The notes: generated by a model from the letters alone, not told the origin. A stretch of 64,000 bases of DNA from Blepharisma japonicum (GCA_949751835.1 CATKHK010000048.1:124001-188000), one strand, 5' to 3'. Positions 13,001 to 25,205 are shown, numbered from the stretch's first letter. Program-made: numbers and translations.

Positions 13001-14864
13001 TTTAGAAGCAAATACAAAAGAAAAACCTATTAAGATAGTGAGTTCTGCTAGCTCTTCAGATAAACTATGAAAAGATGGAATCACTGTTGATATTCCAATT
13101 TTCCTTTACGATTATTCAGAAATAAATCCAGAAACAGATTTAGAGTCCTGAAAAATAGGTCCAGGATATACTCATGATGATCCAACTTATTGCATTCTAT
13201 ACGAACAAAATATTTTAAATGTTTCTTCGTTTTCAAAGCAGATATATTTATTTAAGCCAAGAGCTGATATGTACCTTCCATCAATATTTTATTCGTCAAG
13301 CCTATTTAATTGGATCTGCGCTATTGACACCAAAAAAGGAATTGAAAAGCTGATTGAAATATTAATGAGTCAATTACACCCAGATGAGCACAATATAATA
13401 TTAAAAATGAAAGAAGAAATAGAAAATGTGAAAATTCAAGCTAGTGAACTGAAAATTAAAAAAATAGCAGAAATTGAGCATTTTGAAGATAAAAGTGATA
13501 TCAACTTACTTGTTAAGATATTATCCGAATATAATGATATAAAAGTGCTTTTAAAAGATAAGAAAAGTTCTTGTCACAATTTTATAAGAAAGTTTGAAAT
13601 CCTTAAAAGATATTCTGAATATATTTTTATGATATACTTATCATTAAAGCAAACAGGCCAAATTACTGGGGATATTTCTTACTCTTGAAAAACTTTCAAA
13701 ACCATTATATCAATGATTGTTTCTAAAAGTATGAGAGATGCAATTTTAGAAGCAAACGAACAAAGTATTGAGAGCTCCAAAGAAAGCAGCCAAGTTGTAA
13801 TTGATGATGAGTTTTTCAATAGAGAAATAATACCAGCTGTATTTAACGCAATCAAAAATGGAATCCCTCAAATGCATTCTTGCCTATTCTCATTAATTTT
13901 TGCATTAAAAATTGCTGTAAAAAGATCTATAATTTCTGAAGCAGATTTAGCTTTATTCGGAAAATTTTTTGGAAAAAATAAAATTTCTTTGACATGGATG
14001 TCAATTTTGGATAAAGAAGTTCCAATATGTGATCCCTGGAAAGAAATATACGAGGCTTTAAATAAAGAAATTCTGCCATCCCATCCTGAAATTGAAGAAT
14101 GTATTTTAGAATTAAATGCAAAAATATCACAAATGAAATGCAATATGAAAAAGGTTTCCTCTATATTTAAAACAGTTTTATTAAACTCAGACTACAAAAA
14201 TTTGCCTGTATTTTCAAGAATATTGGTTGCAGTGCATTATCAAGATTTTACCTTTAAATCCTTGCTAAGACAATTTATTTTCGAACAGCTGAATTCGCTA
14301 TTTGAATATCAAGAAGAATTTGCGAAATTAAGCCACTTCATAAAATCTGCCAGCTGATCACTTCCTTTAGCATTGTTTTCGAGCCCCGGAATGAATGTTG
14401 TTAATACAATATGCTCATTAGCAAATTATTATGGAGTCGGCTTAGAAGTAATAAGAACTGATCCAGAAATGGATCAAGACAATAAAGGAGAAAATTCAGA
14501 AACTGTTGAGCTTGTTTTAAGATGTGCCACAGAAGGGACATGGGTATTGATCTCTACCTCTAAATTCCCAAGTTTTTGGAATAATGTGACAGAAGGCTTG
14601 AAATACTTGAGGGATAGCAGTGTTATTAGTAACACGTTTAGACTTTTTATAGATATGCAAGGGCTGAGGCATTACGACATACCAGATCAGTTTTTATATA
14701 ACGAAGCAGTGAGATTTTATATTTCAAAAACAAATATGGAAGATTTAGAAGGATATAATGATATTTGGAGCAATTTATTATTAGAAGATATGCTAAAGGT
14801 TGAAAGTTTAGCAAGAGGAGAGTCTACACTATTTCCAGAAGATTTTGAATTAGATTTTGAGTAA
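4020..14864 (+). CDS. Divergent dynein-heavy-chain-like protein without stalk, AAA1 Walker motifs or C-terminal domain
   Basis: Two exons (4020-4270, 4286-14864; 15-nt intron) encode 3609 residues, with many TGA codons as Trp (e.g. 4875, 5688, 8467, 10203, 14355). Residues 1-270 are Ser/Lys-rich; 270-1240 are helical tail. The linker end is clear near 1250-1340 (GGMIPYEILGMIGHNGELLLFE, WMGEVDHQMKDTL). AAA1 begins at NEYLGTSYRLLCTPITTRYY (about 1499), but the Walker A site (about 1531-1541) reads SVLFKTNPSHD and Walker B is IIFEHIDR. AAA2 has GPSMSGKST at 1886 and WLVFDS. AAA3 has GPSNSGKTS at 2286 and LIIEDLHL. AAA4 has a degenerate loop, GILCALPGNLSYE, at 2600. Only about 70 residues stand where the stalk and microtubule-binding domain (about 300 residues) belong (2816-2887). 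AAA5 follows. AAA6 (PLALFSSPGMN at about 3444) stops early, with no C-terminal domain. It was probably once a motor chain, now scaffold-like. It is reminiscent of non-motor dynein relatives such as DNHD1, but I did not establish orthology. Confidence 0.85.
4271..4285 (+). other. 15-nt intron
   Basis: GTAAGGTTTAGGTAG splits the dynein-like gene in phase 2. Retention creates ATG-TAA. Splicing gives EIEHI-NRNNSSKK and opens the 10.5-kb second exon. Confidence 0.85.
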
Positions 14865-14994
14865 ATAATTATATAAATATTTTATATCAGATTCTTAAAT
14901 TAGCTATTATTTAAACAAATAATTATTGGAAATTATTTATTATTGATAAGAAAATAGGTTATGATAATAATGCTAATCTTATGATCATTTATAA

Positions 14995-15699
14995 ATGGGT
15001 TGCGGAAGCAATAAAGATCAAGTTGTTGCAGACGAAAAGCTTATTAAATTAAAAACATTTAAGGCAAGCCAAGCTGTAAAACTTCCTCCTGAGGCGACTG
15101 AAGGATTTATTAAAGTTTTAAAGTCAAAAAACAGCACTATATCAAAGTTTTCAACTCTATCAAAAAAAACCAGCAGTTTATTTACTGCGCAGCCATCAGA
15201 TGAACCATTGACACAATTAAATTCTGATAAAGGAGATCAAAATAATCCGATTCAAAATAACTTAATAGAAGAAATATCAAACGTCCCACTTAAGCACTTA
15301 GAGCCAGAAATATTCGAAATACAAGAAATTGAAGCAATCACAAATGAAACACCTGAAACTGCAAAGCAAGATTTAATTTCTAATGAAAATTTTGTTTCTG
15401 TTGAAGAGAAAATAGAAACTGGCAATCAGCAAATTGTTGATTTGATAGATCTTGACGCTCAGAATGAAAATGATAAGAAATTAATAAGTGAAGAAGAAGA
15501 AAAATCTTCTCCTAAGGAAGAGCAAGATCTTGAGATGCTAAAATGCCAAAAAGAGGAAATCGAAAAGAAAGCCGCAGAAGATTCAGAAAAGCTTGAATAT
15601 GAAAAGAAATTAGCTGAAGAAGAAGATCTTGAGTTGCAGAAAATTCTTATGAGTTCAATGGTTAATGAAGCCCAAGAAATAACTGAAAAATATACTTAG
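14995..15699 (+). CDS. Putative N-myristoylated acidic protein, unknown function
   Basis: A 234-residue protein not recognised as any family. It begins MGCGSNKD: Gly2 is followed by Cys3 and Ser5, the classic context for N-myristoylation with neighbouring palmitoylation, so it is probably attached to a membrane. Residues 10-60 are basic and Ser/Thr-rich. Residues 60-150 are low complexity with many Asn/Gln/Glu. Residues 155-225 are very Glu/Lys-rich and should form a coiled coil (EEEEKSSPKEEQDLEMLKCQ). No TGA codon is used. A second protein of similar plan starts at 51620. Confidence 0.65.
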   Translation: MGCGSNKDQVVADEKLIKLKTFKASQAVKLPPEATEGFIKVLKSKNSTISKFSTLSKKTSSLFTAQPSDEPLTQLNSDKGDQNNPIQNNLIEEISNVPLKHLEPEIFEIQEIEAITNETPETAKQDLISNENFVSVEEKIETGNQQIVDLIDLDAQNENDKKLISEEEEKSSPKEEQDLEMLKCQKEEIEKKAAEDSEKLEYEKKLAEEEDLELQKILMSSMVNEAQEITEKYT

Positions 15700-15765
15700 C
15701 TTGAAGCCATTTTAAGTTAGGTTTTTTATAATTTTTAAATAAACATTATCTAAACAAAATTACTA

Positions 15766-16347
15766 ATGAAAAATTTTACATTAAGATCACCCTATGATTT
15801 ACCTGGATATGTCGCCTCAAGCAAGCCAAAGAACGGTGTTAAAAGATTTCAAGGTCAAAAGAATATGACAAGTGATCAATTTTCAACTGTAAAAGAAGAA
15901 ATAAAAAACGCCAAAAAAATATTTTTCAGTTTTGACAGCACTAATAAATTAGAAAATCTAATTCAATTTTCTGCAAGAAAGCCCAGAGCTAGTTATACTA
16001 TCACCCCTGAAATAAGCCCAAAAGCTCTCAAAACCTATAAGGAAATCGACATTCAATGTAATCTTCAAAATCACCGTAGCATTGGCTTACAAACAGTTGA
16101 TTTTCCAATTCCTGAAGAAAAAAAATCATTTCCTAAACCCAAAGCTAGTCCAATATCAAAAACCCCTACAAATTTAACAATAGCGTTTCCCAGCTCTCCT
16201 ACATTCTTTACAAATAAACTTTATACCGAATCTAACCCAAAAGTTATGCCTCAGAACCCAATAATCGGCTACCCTCAAGATTTTCACTCTAACTCCCCAA
16301 CAAGACGAAATATGGGAGATTTCGCAAGTATTATTTTAAAACAATAA
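15766..16347 (+). CDS. Unknown 193-residue protein
   Basis: An open frame from ATG at 15766 to TAA, without introns or TGA codons. It is basic, Ser/Pro/Lys-rich and mostly disordered in appearance (KPKASPISKTPTNLTIAFPSSPTFF). It contains EIDIQCNLQNHRSIGLQTVDF near residue 90, a style (IxxQ..D.G.QT) that recurs in short docking motifs of ciliate cytoskeletal proteins. No domain was recognised. The stop is only 8 bp from the stop of the convergent RING gene. It was accepted as a gene because of its length, codon use and clean start position. Confidence 0.6.
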   Translation: MKNFTLRSPYDLPGYVASSKPKNGVKRFQGQKNMTSDQFSTVKEEIKNAKKIFFSFDSTNKLENLIQFSARKPRASYTITPEISPKALKTYKEIDIQCNLQNHRSIGLQTVDFPIPEEKKSFPKPKASPISKTPTNLTIAFPSSPTFFTNKLYTESNPKVMPQNPIIGYPQDFHSNSPTRRNMGDFASIILKQ

Positions 16348-16355
16348 AATTAAAA

Positions 16356-17102
16356 TTAATCTAATTGGCGTCTACACAATGGGCAGCTATGATCTACCAT
16401 ATACCACCTCATAATACATTTAGGATGAAAAGGATGCAAGCAAGGCAACTCAATGAATTTTTCTCCTGGTATAAAACTTTCCAAGCAAACTGTACATGCG
16501 ATTTCTCTCATTGCCCGAGTTGCTTTTAGCTCTTTATACCATAACAAATTTTGTGATTCTTCTATATTATCATGGCTTTCTTGAATATTAACATGACTAA
16601 CTGCTGCAGCACGAGGCTGTGGTCGTTCTAATAAATAGCTTAAATTTTCATTATTTCTCCTTCTTATAACTCGCCTTCTCTAAATATTGATTACTTTGGA
16701 TAGCATAATACAGGCGGCTGCTAATAAATTGAGACAATTGAATGCAACAAAAATGACACAACTCCCTACCATTATGGACCGATCTTGACTTCGGTAGCAA
16801 TCAGGAATACCTTTAAGGATAAAATAAACTGCTCCTCCTATAAAGTCAAGAAAAATAATTGGAATGTGAAATGCTAAGAGATAAACTGATGAGCATGAGG
16901 ATTTATTCTTGGTACAAGCTATTATTATATGTGCAAGAAGGCAAAGAGCAAGCATGGAATAAATTCAAGTTATAAAGGTTAAGTTGCAACTGAGTTAAAG
17001 TTACAGGAATACATCATAGTAGTAAATTGAATATCCAATTGCGCCGATGATACATTGACAGAGAAAAAATCTGATACTAACTAGATGTTACCATTGCACC
17101 AT
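16356..17102 (-). CDS. Four-helix membrane RING-H2 protein, likely E3 ubiquitin ligase
   Basis: A 233-residue protein assembled from four exons separated by three 15-nt introns (17077-17091, 16990-17004, 16680-16694). The N-terminal half has four hydrophobic segments: FFLCQCIIGAIGYSIYYY; LTFITWIYSMLALCLLAHII; VYLLAFHIPIIFLDFIGGAV; and VGSCVIFVAFNCLNLLAAAC. A basic juxtamembrane stretch (SKRRRVIRRRNNE) follows. The C-terminal RING-H2 finger is complete: CTVC, then LPCLHPFHPKC and CPLC, with metal ligands C-C-C-H-H-C-C-C. One Trp is TGA (ITWIYS). The domain order matches membrane-anchored RING ligases that act at endomembranes. The substrate is unknown. The splicing is inferred from frame continuity and consensus, and it yields one coherent protein. 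Confidence 0.82.
16680..16694 (-). other. 15-nt intron
   Basis: Read on the minus strand it is GTAATCAATATTTAG, phase 0 with an in-frame TAG. Removal joins ACIMLSK to RRRVIRRR of the RING gene. Confidence 0.85.
16990..17004 (-). other. 15-nt intron with CAG acceptor
   Basis: Minus strand GTAACTTTAACTCAG, phase 2. Retention gives CTG-TAA. Removal joins YYYDVF to LCNLTFITW. It is one of the few here ending CAG rather than TAG. Confidence 0.8.
17077..17091 (-). other. 15-nt intron
   Basis: Minus strand GTAACATCTAGTTAG, phase 2. Retention gives TGG-TAA. Removal joins the start MVQ to CIRFFLCQCIIG. Confidence 0.8.
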
Positions 17103-17301
17103 TAAGTCTTAAATAGAGCTAAATATTATAGATATTCAGTTTTTTGATTTTTATTAAATTTGTGTGGAAAAAATATGTAAAAATAAACCAATTTTTTAAA
17201 AAAACAATTTTGCAAAGATTTATAAATTAATACATACACTCCTTTATTCGTTTAATAATAAAGTTAATATATAAATCTTTTCTTCTCTATTAATTCCACC
17301 A

Positions 17302-20300
17302 TTATTGCACTCCTTCACTTTCTTGTTGATTTTTAAAGCTCGATCTTAACGTGCTAAGATTAGAAATAGAAGAATAAAGTTTAACCAGTGGGCTAAATTC
17401 TCTGGACTTTAGTGAAACTATATTATCTTCATTTCCACAATATAATACAAATATATTGCTCTTGCTATGTATTTCTAATCTTTGGATTTCATCTACACTC
17501 AGAGTATGTGCAAGCTCAGAATCTACTAACACCAATAAATTGTTCATGGTAAGCAAAATAATTTGGTCTTTGAAATCAATTAAATGGCTATAATACACAA
17601 TCTTTTCTTTCCTATAGTCTGGCAAGCTACTCATTAAGAATTGAGCTCTGGAGATATCGTCGCTATATGGCTCCAATACTTTTTTAACCCCAAAGTATCT
17701 TGGAAACCTAGCACGTTTTGCTACAACAGTACGCCCTTTTGCTATAACTGTTCCAGCATTGGCTGCACAGCCTGTGATCCCAGTTCCTAATCTTAAAGCA
17801 GCTGATACAGGTGAACAAACTACTCCAACGAGGCCTGACCCAAATCCTTTAAAGCATCCTCCAGCACCTTTCTTTTTAGCCCCCTTATAAGGTTTTACTA
17901 CAACTCCAGCAATTCCTTCAGATAAATCTTGTACAGATCCTTTCATCCCTTTTAGCAAACTTCCTAACACTTTTCCTTCGTTTTCAATTCTTGTGCTCCC
18001 ATATTGATCTCCAGTCATTTCTCTTACAATCCCATACAAGCTTCCAGTTATCCTATTAACACCTCCAAAACTCCCAGATATTGTATTCCCTACCAGTGAT
18101 CTGACACCTTTTCCAACGCCTCGAGAAAACGACTTTGGGCCTTTCATTGCCTTTTTGGAGGGCTCAACAAAGAAATCAGTAACCCCTTTTCCAAACGTGT
18201 CAATAATCCCTATCGGGTTTCCTAATAAGTCGACAGAACCTATAATCTTGTAAGCTTGCGAGATTCCTTCACGGGTGTAGAACTTGGTAATTTGCTTGCC
18301 AATTTCTTGGGGACTTTGAAAACTGTGATGGATAAGAAGCTCGTTAAAGCGAAATGGGGAATTTGAAAAATTAATAAAGGCACTGCCTATACTTGTAATA
18401 GCTCTGAGCAGGCCAAATCCTAATTTTGGGTCTTTTGAAACTTCCACCTTTTGTTTAGAAACCCTGAATGAGATTAGAATTCTTATAGCTCGAAGTCTTA
18501 AATATTGAAAATAAGCTTTGTTGGCTAAATTAGATTCTTCATAATTAAAAACGGGTGTGGAGTAATCAAGTGCACTTATTGCATCTTTCAAGGAATCCAT
18601 TTCAGTTCCTTTTTTAATAGGGCTTGCTAAAGCTGTTTGAAATTTTCCAATAAAATTCGCTAGATCTGTAATAGTTTCTAAATCAACATGGACTTCCATT
18701 TCCTGCAACGCAACTTCTATTCAAGAGTAGTTATCAATTGATTTTACAACATTTATGATTTCGCTTATTTGCTTTGTCGAGTTTGTTTTATTTAATTTCA
18801 GCTGCATAAAAGGGCATTTTTCTTCTTTTATCGAAGAGTTGAAAATAACTGGAAACTGCTTGTGGGTAGTTTTCATATTGTCTATCTGAAATTCTCCAAG
18901 CTCAAAATAAAATTTTGTGAAATTTTTTGCTTCATTTTTTACTAATTTTTTTGATGTTGATATTTTCCCAATCATGCCTTTTAAGCTGATATATAAGAAC
19001 TCTTTAGGATCGTTATCAATTATAGACAAGCCAAATCCAGTAAAATTTATGAGAAGTTTAATGCCCTTCTTTTTAGAGTCAAAAAAGGTATCTAACCTAA
19101 CAATATTGACATTAGCTGGAGAAATTCTTAATTCTCTTGTAACTCCTATTGCTACCACTTCTACTTTGCAATCTCCTAAATCTTTCATTTGTTCAATTTT
19201 GTCTATAAAATAAGACTCTTTTAAGTCATTATATTCTATCATTATTTTTCTTTTTCCATGTATATCATCAAAAGCCCAAGGAATCATTCCTCCAGGGGGT
19301 ACCAAATAAGTAGGAAATTTCGGCTGATTTACTATGATTTCTTTATCTGTATAATTTCGGATCCTAAATTCTGGATCTTTTGGCGGCTGCAAAGAAATAG
19401 AAATACAGGCTTCATCATCAGATGATATAACCACTCTTATAAAATTCATGTAGCAGTTATTATGATTAGGCTCAAATCAATGGTCTGCTGCGTTTATTTC
19501 TTCATTGGAAGGCAATTTTATTTGAAAATCGTCGATCCTTTCAAGGTTAAAAGGAGAAGATCATGCTGAATTATCACGGGAAATTTGGATTAAGCGGGAT
19601 AGCTTTGCTGATTCGAGTTGGTAAGGGACTGAGCTGTCATTGATTATTTCTTGAATTATTTTTCCAGCTTTTTTATGTCTTTGTCTTATAAAGACATTGT
19701 AGCCTAAATGATTTGATATTATGAAGCGTGGACAAAAGTAAATAATTTTTGACTTGAAAAGAGGAGAAGGGCTATCTATAATGCTAACCCCAATTATAAT
19801 AGTATCAGGCTCGTCTTGACTTAATTTTCAAGTATTTAGTTCTATAACACCTGATATACCTATCGCATTTATGCTGAATTTATTAGACCATGAGCTTGGT
19901 CTCGTTGTATCAGTGCTGGCAATCCTAACTTTTAATTTTTTACCATATTTCATAAATCCATTCGAATGAGCAGGTAGCACTATTTTCGAATATCCAAGGT
20001 CAAGTGCAAAGTCAGTTTTATTTACCAACAAATATTTGCTATAAATTTCAACCAATTTTGCTTTTAATGTAGCTGCTTCTTCATTTTCTCTTTTAGAGAT
20101 TTTTCTTGGCGATAAATGAAAAGTTTCCCAGGGAGTATATAAAAAATCACTTGTTTCTATAGAAAGGGTATTACCAATATAATTTCCTCTTAAATCAGAG
20201 TGTGTCTTTGCTGATGTCGTGCTAAATGAAAATCAATTAGTTTCCAAATGTTTTTCGTTTTCAGCATTTAGCAAAAATTTGTAAGAGTGACTTGGGTTTT

Positions 20301-23300
20301 TTGGATCGAGCTTAAGTGTTGAGAAATCTTCTCCTATAGGTAAAATGCAAAGAGGATCAGATGAATTATTTAAATATATCTCAACAGGGCATGCAAGAAG
20401 ATTTCTAAATGTAAAAGGATATTTAATATGAATTATCCTTTGCTTTATATGAGTAGTTGTTTTATAGAAATCTGACTTCACTATAATTCATTTATTTTCT
20501 TTGATTCTCAACGGTCCTTCTTCAAATATTGAAATCTTTTCATCTGGCCCACATATTTTTGGTTTTTTATCACTTTCAAATCAGATTAAAGGTAATGGGA
20601 ATGCTGATTCTCCTTCAATATCAATATATTCATCATCAAGATTAATTTTAATGTCTTCTTTAGTTTCATTGACAATTAGCACTTCAGATTGGCATTTTAT
20701 AGTTTTTTTATTATCACTTGAAGCGATATCGATAATAAATTTGACATTATTTTTCTTAAATTTGTATCCTGACACTCCAGCAGATTCAATCAAAATGCCT
20801 CTATAAATATTCTCGTTATCCATCTGTATAGAAATTGTTGCAGGTGTATTAAAATCTAGCAGTCCAAGTTTAGCCCCTTTTGGCCTTGATTGTGCTACTA
20901 TTTTTTCAACTAAATTTTGTTCAAAACTTAGGTGCTCTTGTGATTTTAATGTCCACACTTCTTGATTTTCACCCGGTGTGTCAAGCCATATTTGGATATT
21001 TTTCCCTAAATCATTATGAACTTCATATGAATAATGTCCATGTGCTAATTTTTCTTCAGACACATATATCTCTGCAGCCTGCTCTTCTTTCCATTGTGAA
21101 GTGTCTGAGTGTGACATTAAAATCTTTACAATATCTAATTGTGCCATAGTAAAATTGACATTAAGGATTTGTGAAGATTCAAATTTTAGAACCATGACCG
21201 AGCTTGAATTGTTTTGTTCCCCAGTTAATTGAAAATTTCACTCTTCCATCAATGGTTCTCAAGAAGCTAGCTGTATATTATAGTAATCTATGAACAAAAA
21301 ACTTGAAAATCCTAAATTCATTGCAAAATTCTCTATAAACGCAAAAATTGAAAAATTGCTCATATGAAAATGAAGCAAGGGGTAAGCATTATTTGTGGTA
21401 TCGTCTATTAAGGTTAGTTGAAAAGCATCACTTTCTATATAAAATTTAATATTTGGGGCTATTTTTGATGCTTTCTGAATTCAATCTTCTTGCTGATTTT
21501 CAGATTCTGGTTCAGGCTTTTGGCTTTTTTTTTCTTCTTTTGGAACCCCAGTGTCAAGCATTAATCATGACTCTGCCAACAATTTTCCAAAAAATATATC
21601 CCTAAATCCAATATCAATGCAAAAGCTTTCTATATTTAAATAAGCAGTCATGGTCGCCTCCGTATTATCTGTTTTAATAAATTGATAAACCAAGCTTAAT
21701 CTGCTAGGACTTATCACATCTTTTGTATTCTCACTAGCATGATACACCAAGTTATTTTTCATTAACCCAATAAATATTCCGATTCCTGTTATTTCTATTG
21801 AACCTTCATCGTTGGCGTGCAATATATCTTTTGAGAGCTCTGTATGGAATTTATCAAATGTACTAGTATACTCTTGACTTGAGCTATATACAATTGAGAG
21901 TCCAAACCTAAAGCATCCAATACGCTTAGTCGTATCATAAATATCAAGTGGCATTAGCAACTCAAATTTATGGAGATTTATCGATATTTTTATTATTGAT
22001 TTTGTCGTATATTTCGAAACTGGAGGCTTCTCCATTGTTTTTTCTTTTTCTAGGTAATCAGATTTTTCTTCTGCTTTTGGAAGATTATCTTGCATCGGGA
22101 TAGTAAAAAACTGAATAATTTCAGATATAAAATTTGTTGAAGGCATCAGCCTTATTCCACTTATATTTACATCAAGTTCGGTTAAATCATCTTTTGGCTT
22201 AAATTTGAATTTTACAGCAAAAAAAGTGATGTTGCTATCTAATTCTACACTTCGATCAAAAAGTAAAGGATTGATAATAGCATATCTAAGTTTAACGTTG
22301 GGCCTTAAATCTTTAATTTCTACAAGTTTTAGGTGGAAGGCGAAATCTATTTCTCCTTGTGAACCAAAAATAAATTCTATTTTAGTTCTAGAGACTATAG
22401 AAGACATCAAATCTATTTCGTCTTTTATCAATTTTAATGAAATTTCTTCAAACTCAACTGAGACTTGTAGACTAATAGAATCTTCAATTCTTTTCAACTT
22501 ATCTTTAATAGCTTCAGTTTGCTGAACTGGCTTACCTTTCTCTTTTTGTTCTTCTTTTTCTTTTTCCTCTTCAATTTTTTTCATATCAGGACCTGGGGGA
22601 GATTTTTCTTTTATTTTACCTAATAATCTGAGAATTCATTTAAATACTGCTTGCTCAAAAATAAATGAAACTAATCCAGCATGAATTGCAAGTATATAGC
22701 CAGGGACATCTGTTTGATATACATGACAAACGTATATAAATATATTAAAATCAACTGATGGCAAAATTGCTCTGGTTTTTCCTTTTCGCCAGTTATTGAT
22801 ATTATCTGTAGTTCAAACCATGAAAATTTCTATATTTTCTAATGCAATTAAGTATTTATCAAAGTCATAATTAGAAATTTTTTCTTCTGAAGTTGCTCCT
22901 TTCAAATACCCCATGTCTACCACTATCATTCCTTCGTCTATATTTCGAGGATTCATTGGAATAAAGAACGTTGGGGCTTTAATGAAAATATCTAAAAATA
23001 TTGGAGTTGGGATTTTTGTTTTTAATAAATCTTGCACATATTTTTCCCCTTGCTCTGCTAATTCTTGGGTTTTTGTTTCAATAGTTTTCATATAAGGACT
23101 GAAATCTATTTCACTTCCTGTTTTGGTTTTAAATTCATCTGCGATCTTAAGTAAAGTTTCAAAATTCGCGCAAAATTGAAGGAGTTTTATATCAATTTTA
23201 AGCCTTACAGAAGGAAATTGATCAAATTCTAATAAAAGAGACTCGCCTATTAAAATATTTGGAAAATATTCACTGTTTAAATATCGATCCTCAAGAGATA

Positions 23301-24750
23301 AACTTTCAATTTTAGCCTTAACAAATTTTGTAAGAGGTCTTATCCCTATTTCTATATTAGGATGCATCATTGTATAGAGAATTAACTCACTTTCTTCATC
23401 TCTAAGAGAAAAAAGAATAATATTCACATGAGCTGAAAATTTAAATCTTATAAAATTCTCTGGCATATCATGAAAAATATCAGAATCCATCACGAAGGTC
23501 TCTATTTCTGAAGAAAGCTGGCTTTTTTCACTGAGCATTTTGTCAACAAGCTTGTTTTCTTCATCTAGATTATCCTCTGTTTTTTCTCCAGTAAAAAAAC
23601 CTTTAATTGATGACAAAGTTCCTTTTTCAGACACTTTTTCTTTTGCTATTTTTTCTGCTCAGTGCTCTTCAAATTCTCGATTGGCAGCTTTTCTACTGTT
23701 TAAAATCGCTTCCAAGTTATGCCCTTTTTCCAACTCATCTAAATTTCTTCTAAGCTCATCGCTTTGATGTATTCTTCATTTTTTATAAGCCAATCTATAC
23801 ATTAATTCTTCGGAGTATGTAAAATCAAGTTCCTGTCTATGAATTTCAATCCCTTTTTGCCAGTTCGTAAAAACTCTTAAAAATTCCATCAACTTCAAAA
23901 AGTGAGTCAACTGTTTGGCTTCAAGAGCAATCCCTATTCCTCCACAGATTAAGTTTGCATTAATTTGAGGTGCATCTAATTGCTTATTATTTTTATTGAT
24001 ATCAAGAGTGACCCTGAAACTTACAGGTCTCAGGAGAAATCTATGCTTTTGGGGTATTTCCATTTCCAGTTTTGCAATTAATTCAAAGTCATCTGGTCTT
24101 TCAGTGATGACATTTGCATTTCCATAATCCACAAAAAAGCAAGCATCATCCAGAAGAATTAGCTTATGAGAACTATCTTTATAAGAAGTAAATTCCACCT
24201 TTCCAGTCTTGTTTGTAGTATGGGCGGATAGCCCTTTTAGTAAAAACCCCATAGAATAGCTCTCATTACTTGTTATAGAATCTTCATATCTGATATAAAT
24301 GGAACTTATATTTATTTGGATATTATCTACGATTTTCCCAACCAGTCTTTGTACAAAATTAGGAATTTTATTAATCGCATTTTGTGTGGCAATTGAATTC
24401 TCAAAACTATCAAGCTGTTTGAATTTATTTTTATCCTGGTTTATTCTTTCAATATCTTCGTTCCATTCAGATGAATCCAAAGGTGCTATAAGTGCAAAAA
24501 CTCCACTAATATCTATTTGTATAGCACTAGAGGCCAATGATGTCCAAGGAATTCTGATGTATAGATTTTCTATGTATCCATATTTAAGATTAAATGGATA
24601 CCCGATATCATTGAAAATTTCACGTCGAAGCTTAACTTTGCCAAGCTCGAGCTCTCCTTTGAGAATTGATAGATTGAGCTGCTTAGAGTTCAGATCCTCA
24701 ACATAATTCCCTAGGACTTTATTTAAAATAGTTGCCACAGCTTTATTCAT
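17302..24750 (-). CDS. VPS13: VPS13-type bridge-like lipid transfer protein
   Basis: A single uninterrupted frame of 2482 residues with about a dozen or more TGA-Trp codons (e.g. at 18721, 19828, 20581, 21565, 23776). The N-terminus is the chorein motif: MNKAVATILNKVLGNYVEDL, SKQLNLSILKGELELGKVKL, then IPWTSLASSAIQIDISGVFALI. The middle is the long repeating groove region followed by WD40-like VAB repeats rich in polar/beta segments (about 1400-2000). The C-terminus from about 2050 has the Gly-rich VPS13/ATG2-type C region (GNPIGIIDTFGKGVTDFFVEP, SFSRGVGKGVRSLVGNT) and a final PH-like fold. Such proteins span membrane contact sites and move bulk lipid. It is shorter than human VPS13 (over 3000 residues) but complete at both ends. 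Confidence 0.92.
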
Positions 24751-25205
24751 TTTTAAATTTTTTGGAATTTCATTTAATATCAGAATAAAGATTGATTTCT
24801 GCTTTGATTAATGGCCATTGCTTTGGTATGCTGAAATTGATAATTATTTAATGGATCTTGTTTGTAAGAGCTATACATTAATTTATATTTTTGAGTACTT
24901 TTCATCTTGAATACTTGAGTTTTAGCTTCATGATATCATCCAAAAAGAAGTAGGATACTTTATTTTACAATTATATGAGTATATTATGAAGTTTATGAAT
25001 TTACATTACTAGATTGCCGATTATTTCTTTAAGTCCATACCTTATCAATTGCTATTAAGCATTCTTCTAATCATTTTCCTTAGCAATAAATATTAAACTA
25101 TTTATGTAATTAAATTTTTTTTAGCTCAAAAGAAACTTTTTTTTAAAGTAGCTTATATCATCTATTTCTATCTAATAATTCCAGACAATTTTCTATCAAA
25201 TATTA
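24751..25205. other. Intergenic region, 455 bp
   Basis: Strongly AT-rich, stops in all frames, no convincing exon or RNA gene seen. It holds the VPS13 5' side and the E2 gene 3' side. Confidence 0.6.

Noticed and set aside
4875-14357. Dynein-like gene as a pseudogene with many stop codons
   Set aside because: All internal stops are TGA, which is Trp in this genome; there is no TAA or TAG and no frameshift over 10.5 kb. The loss of motor parts is clean, not decay.
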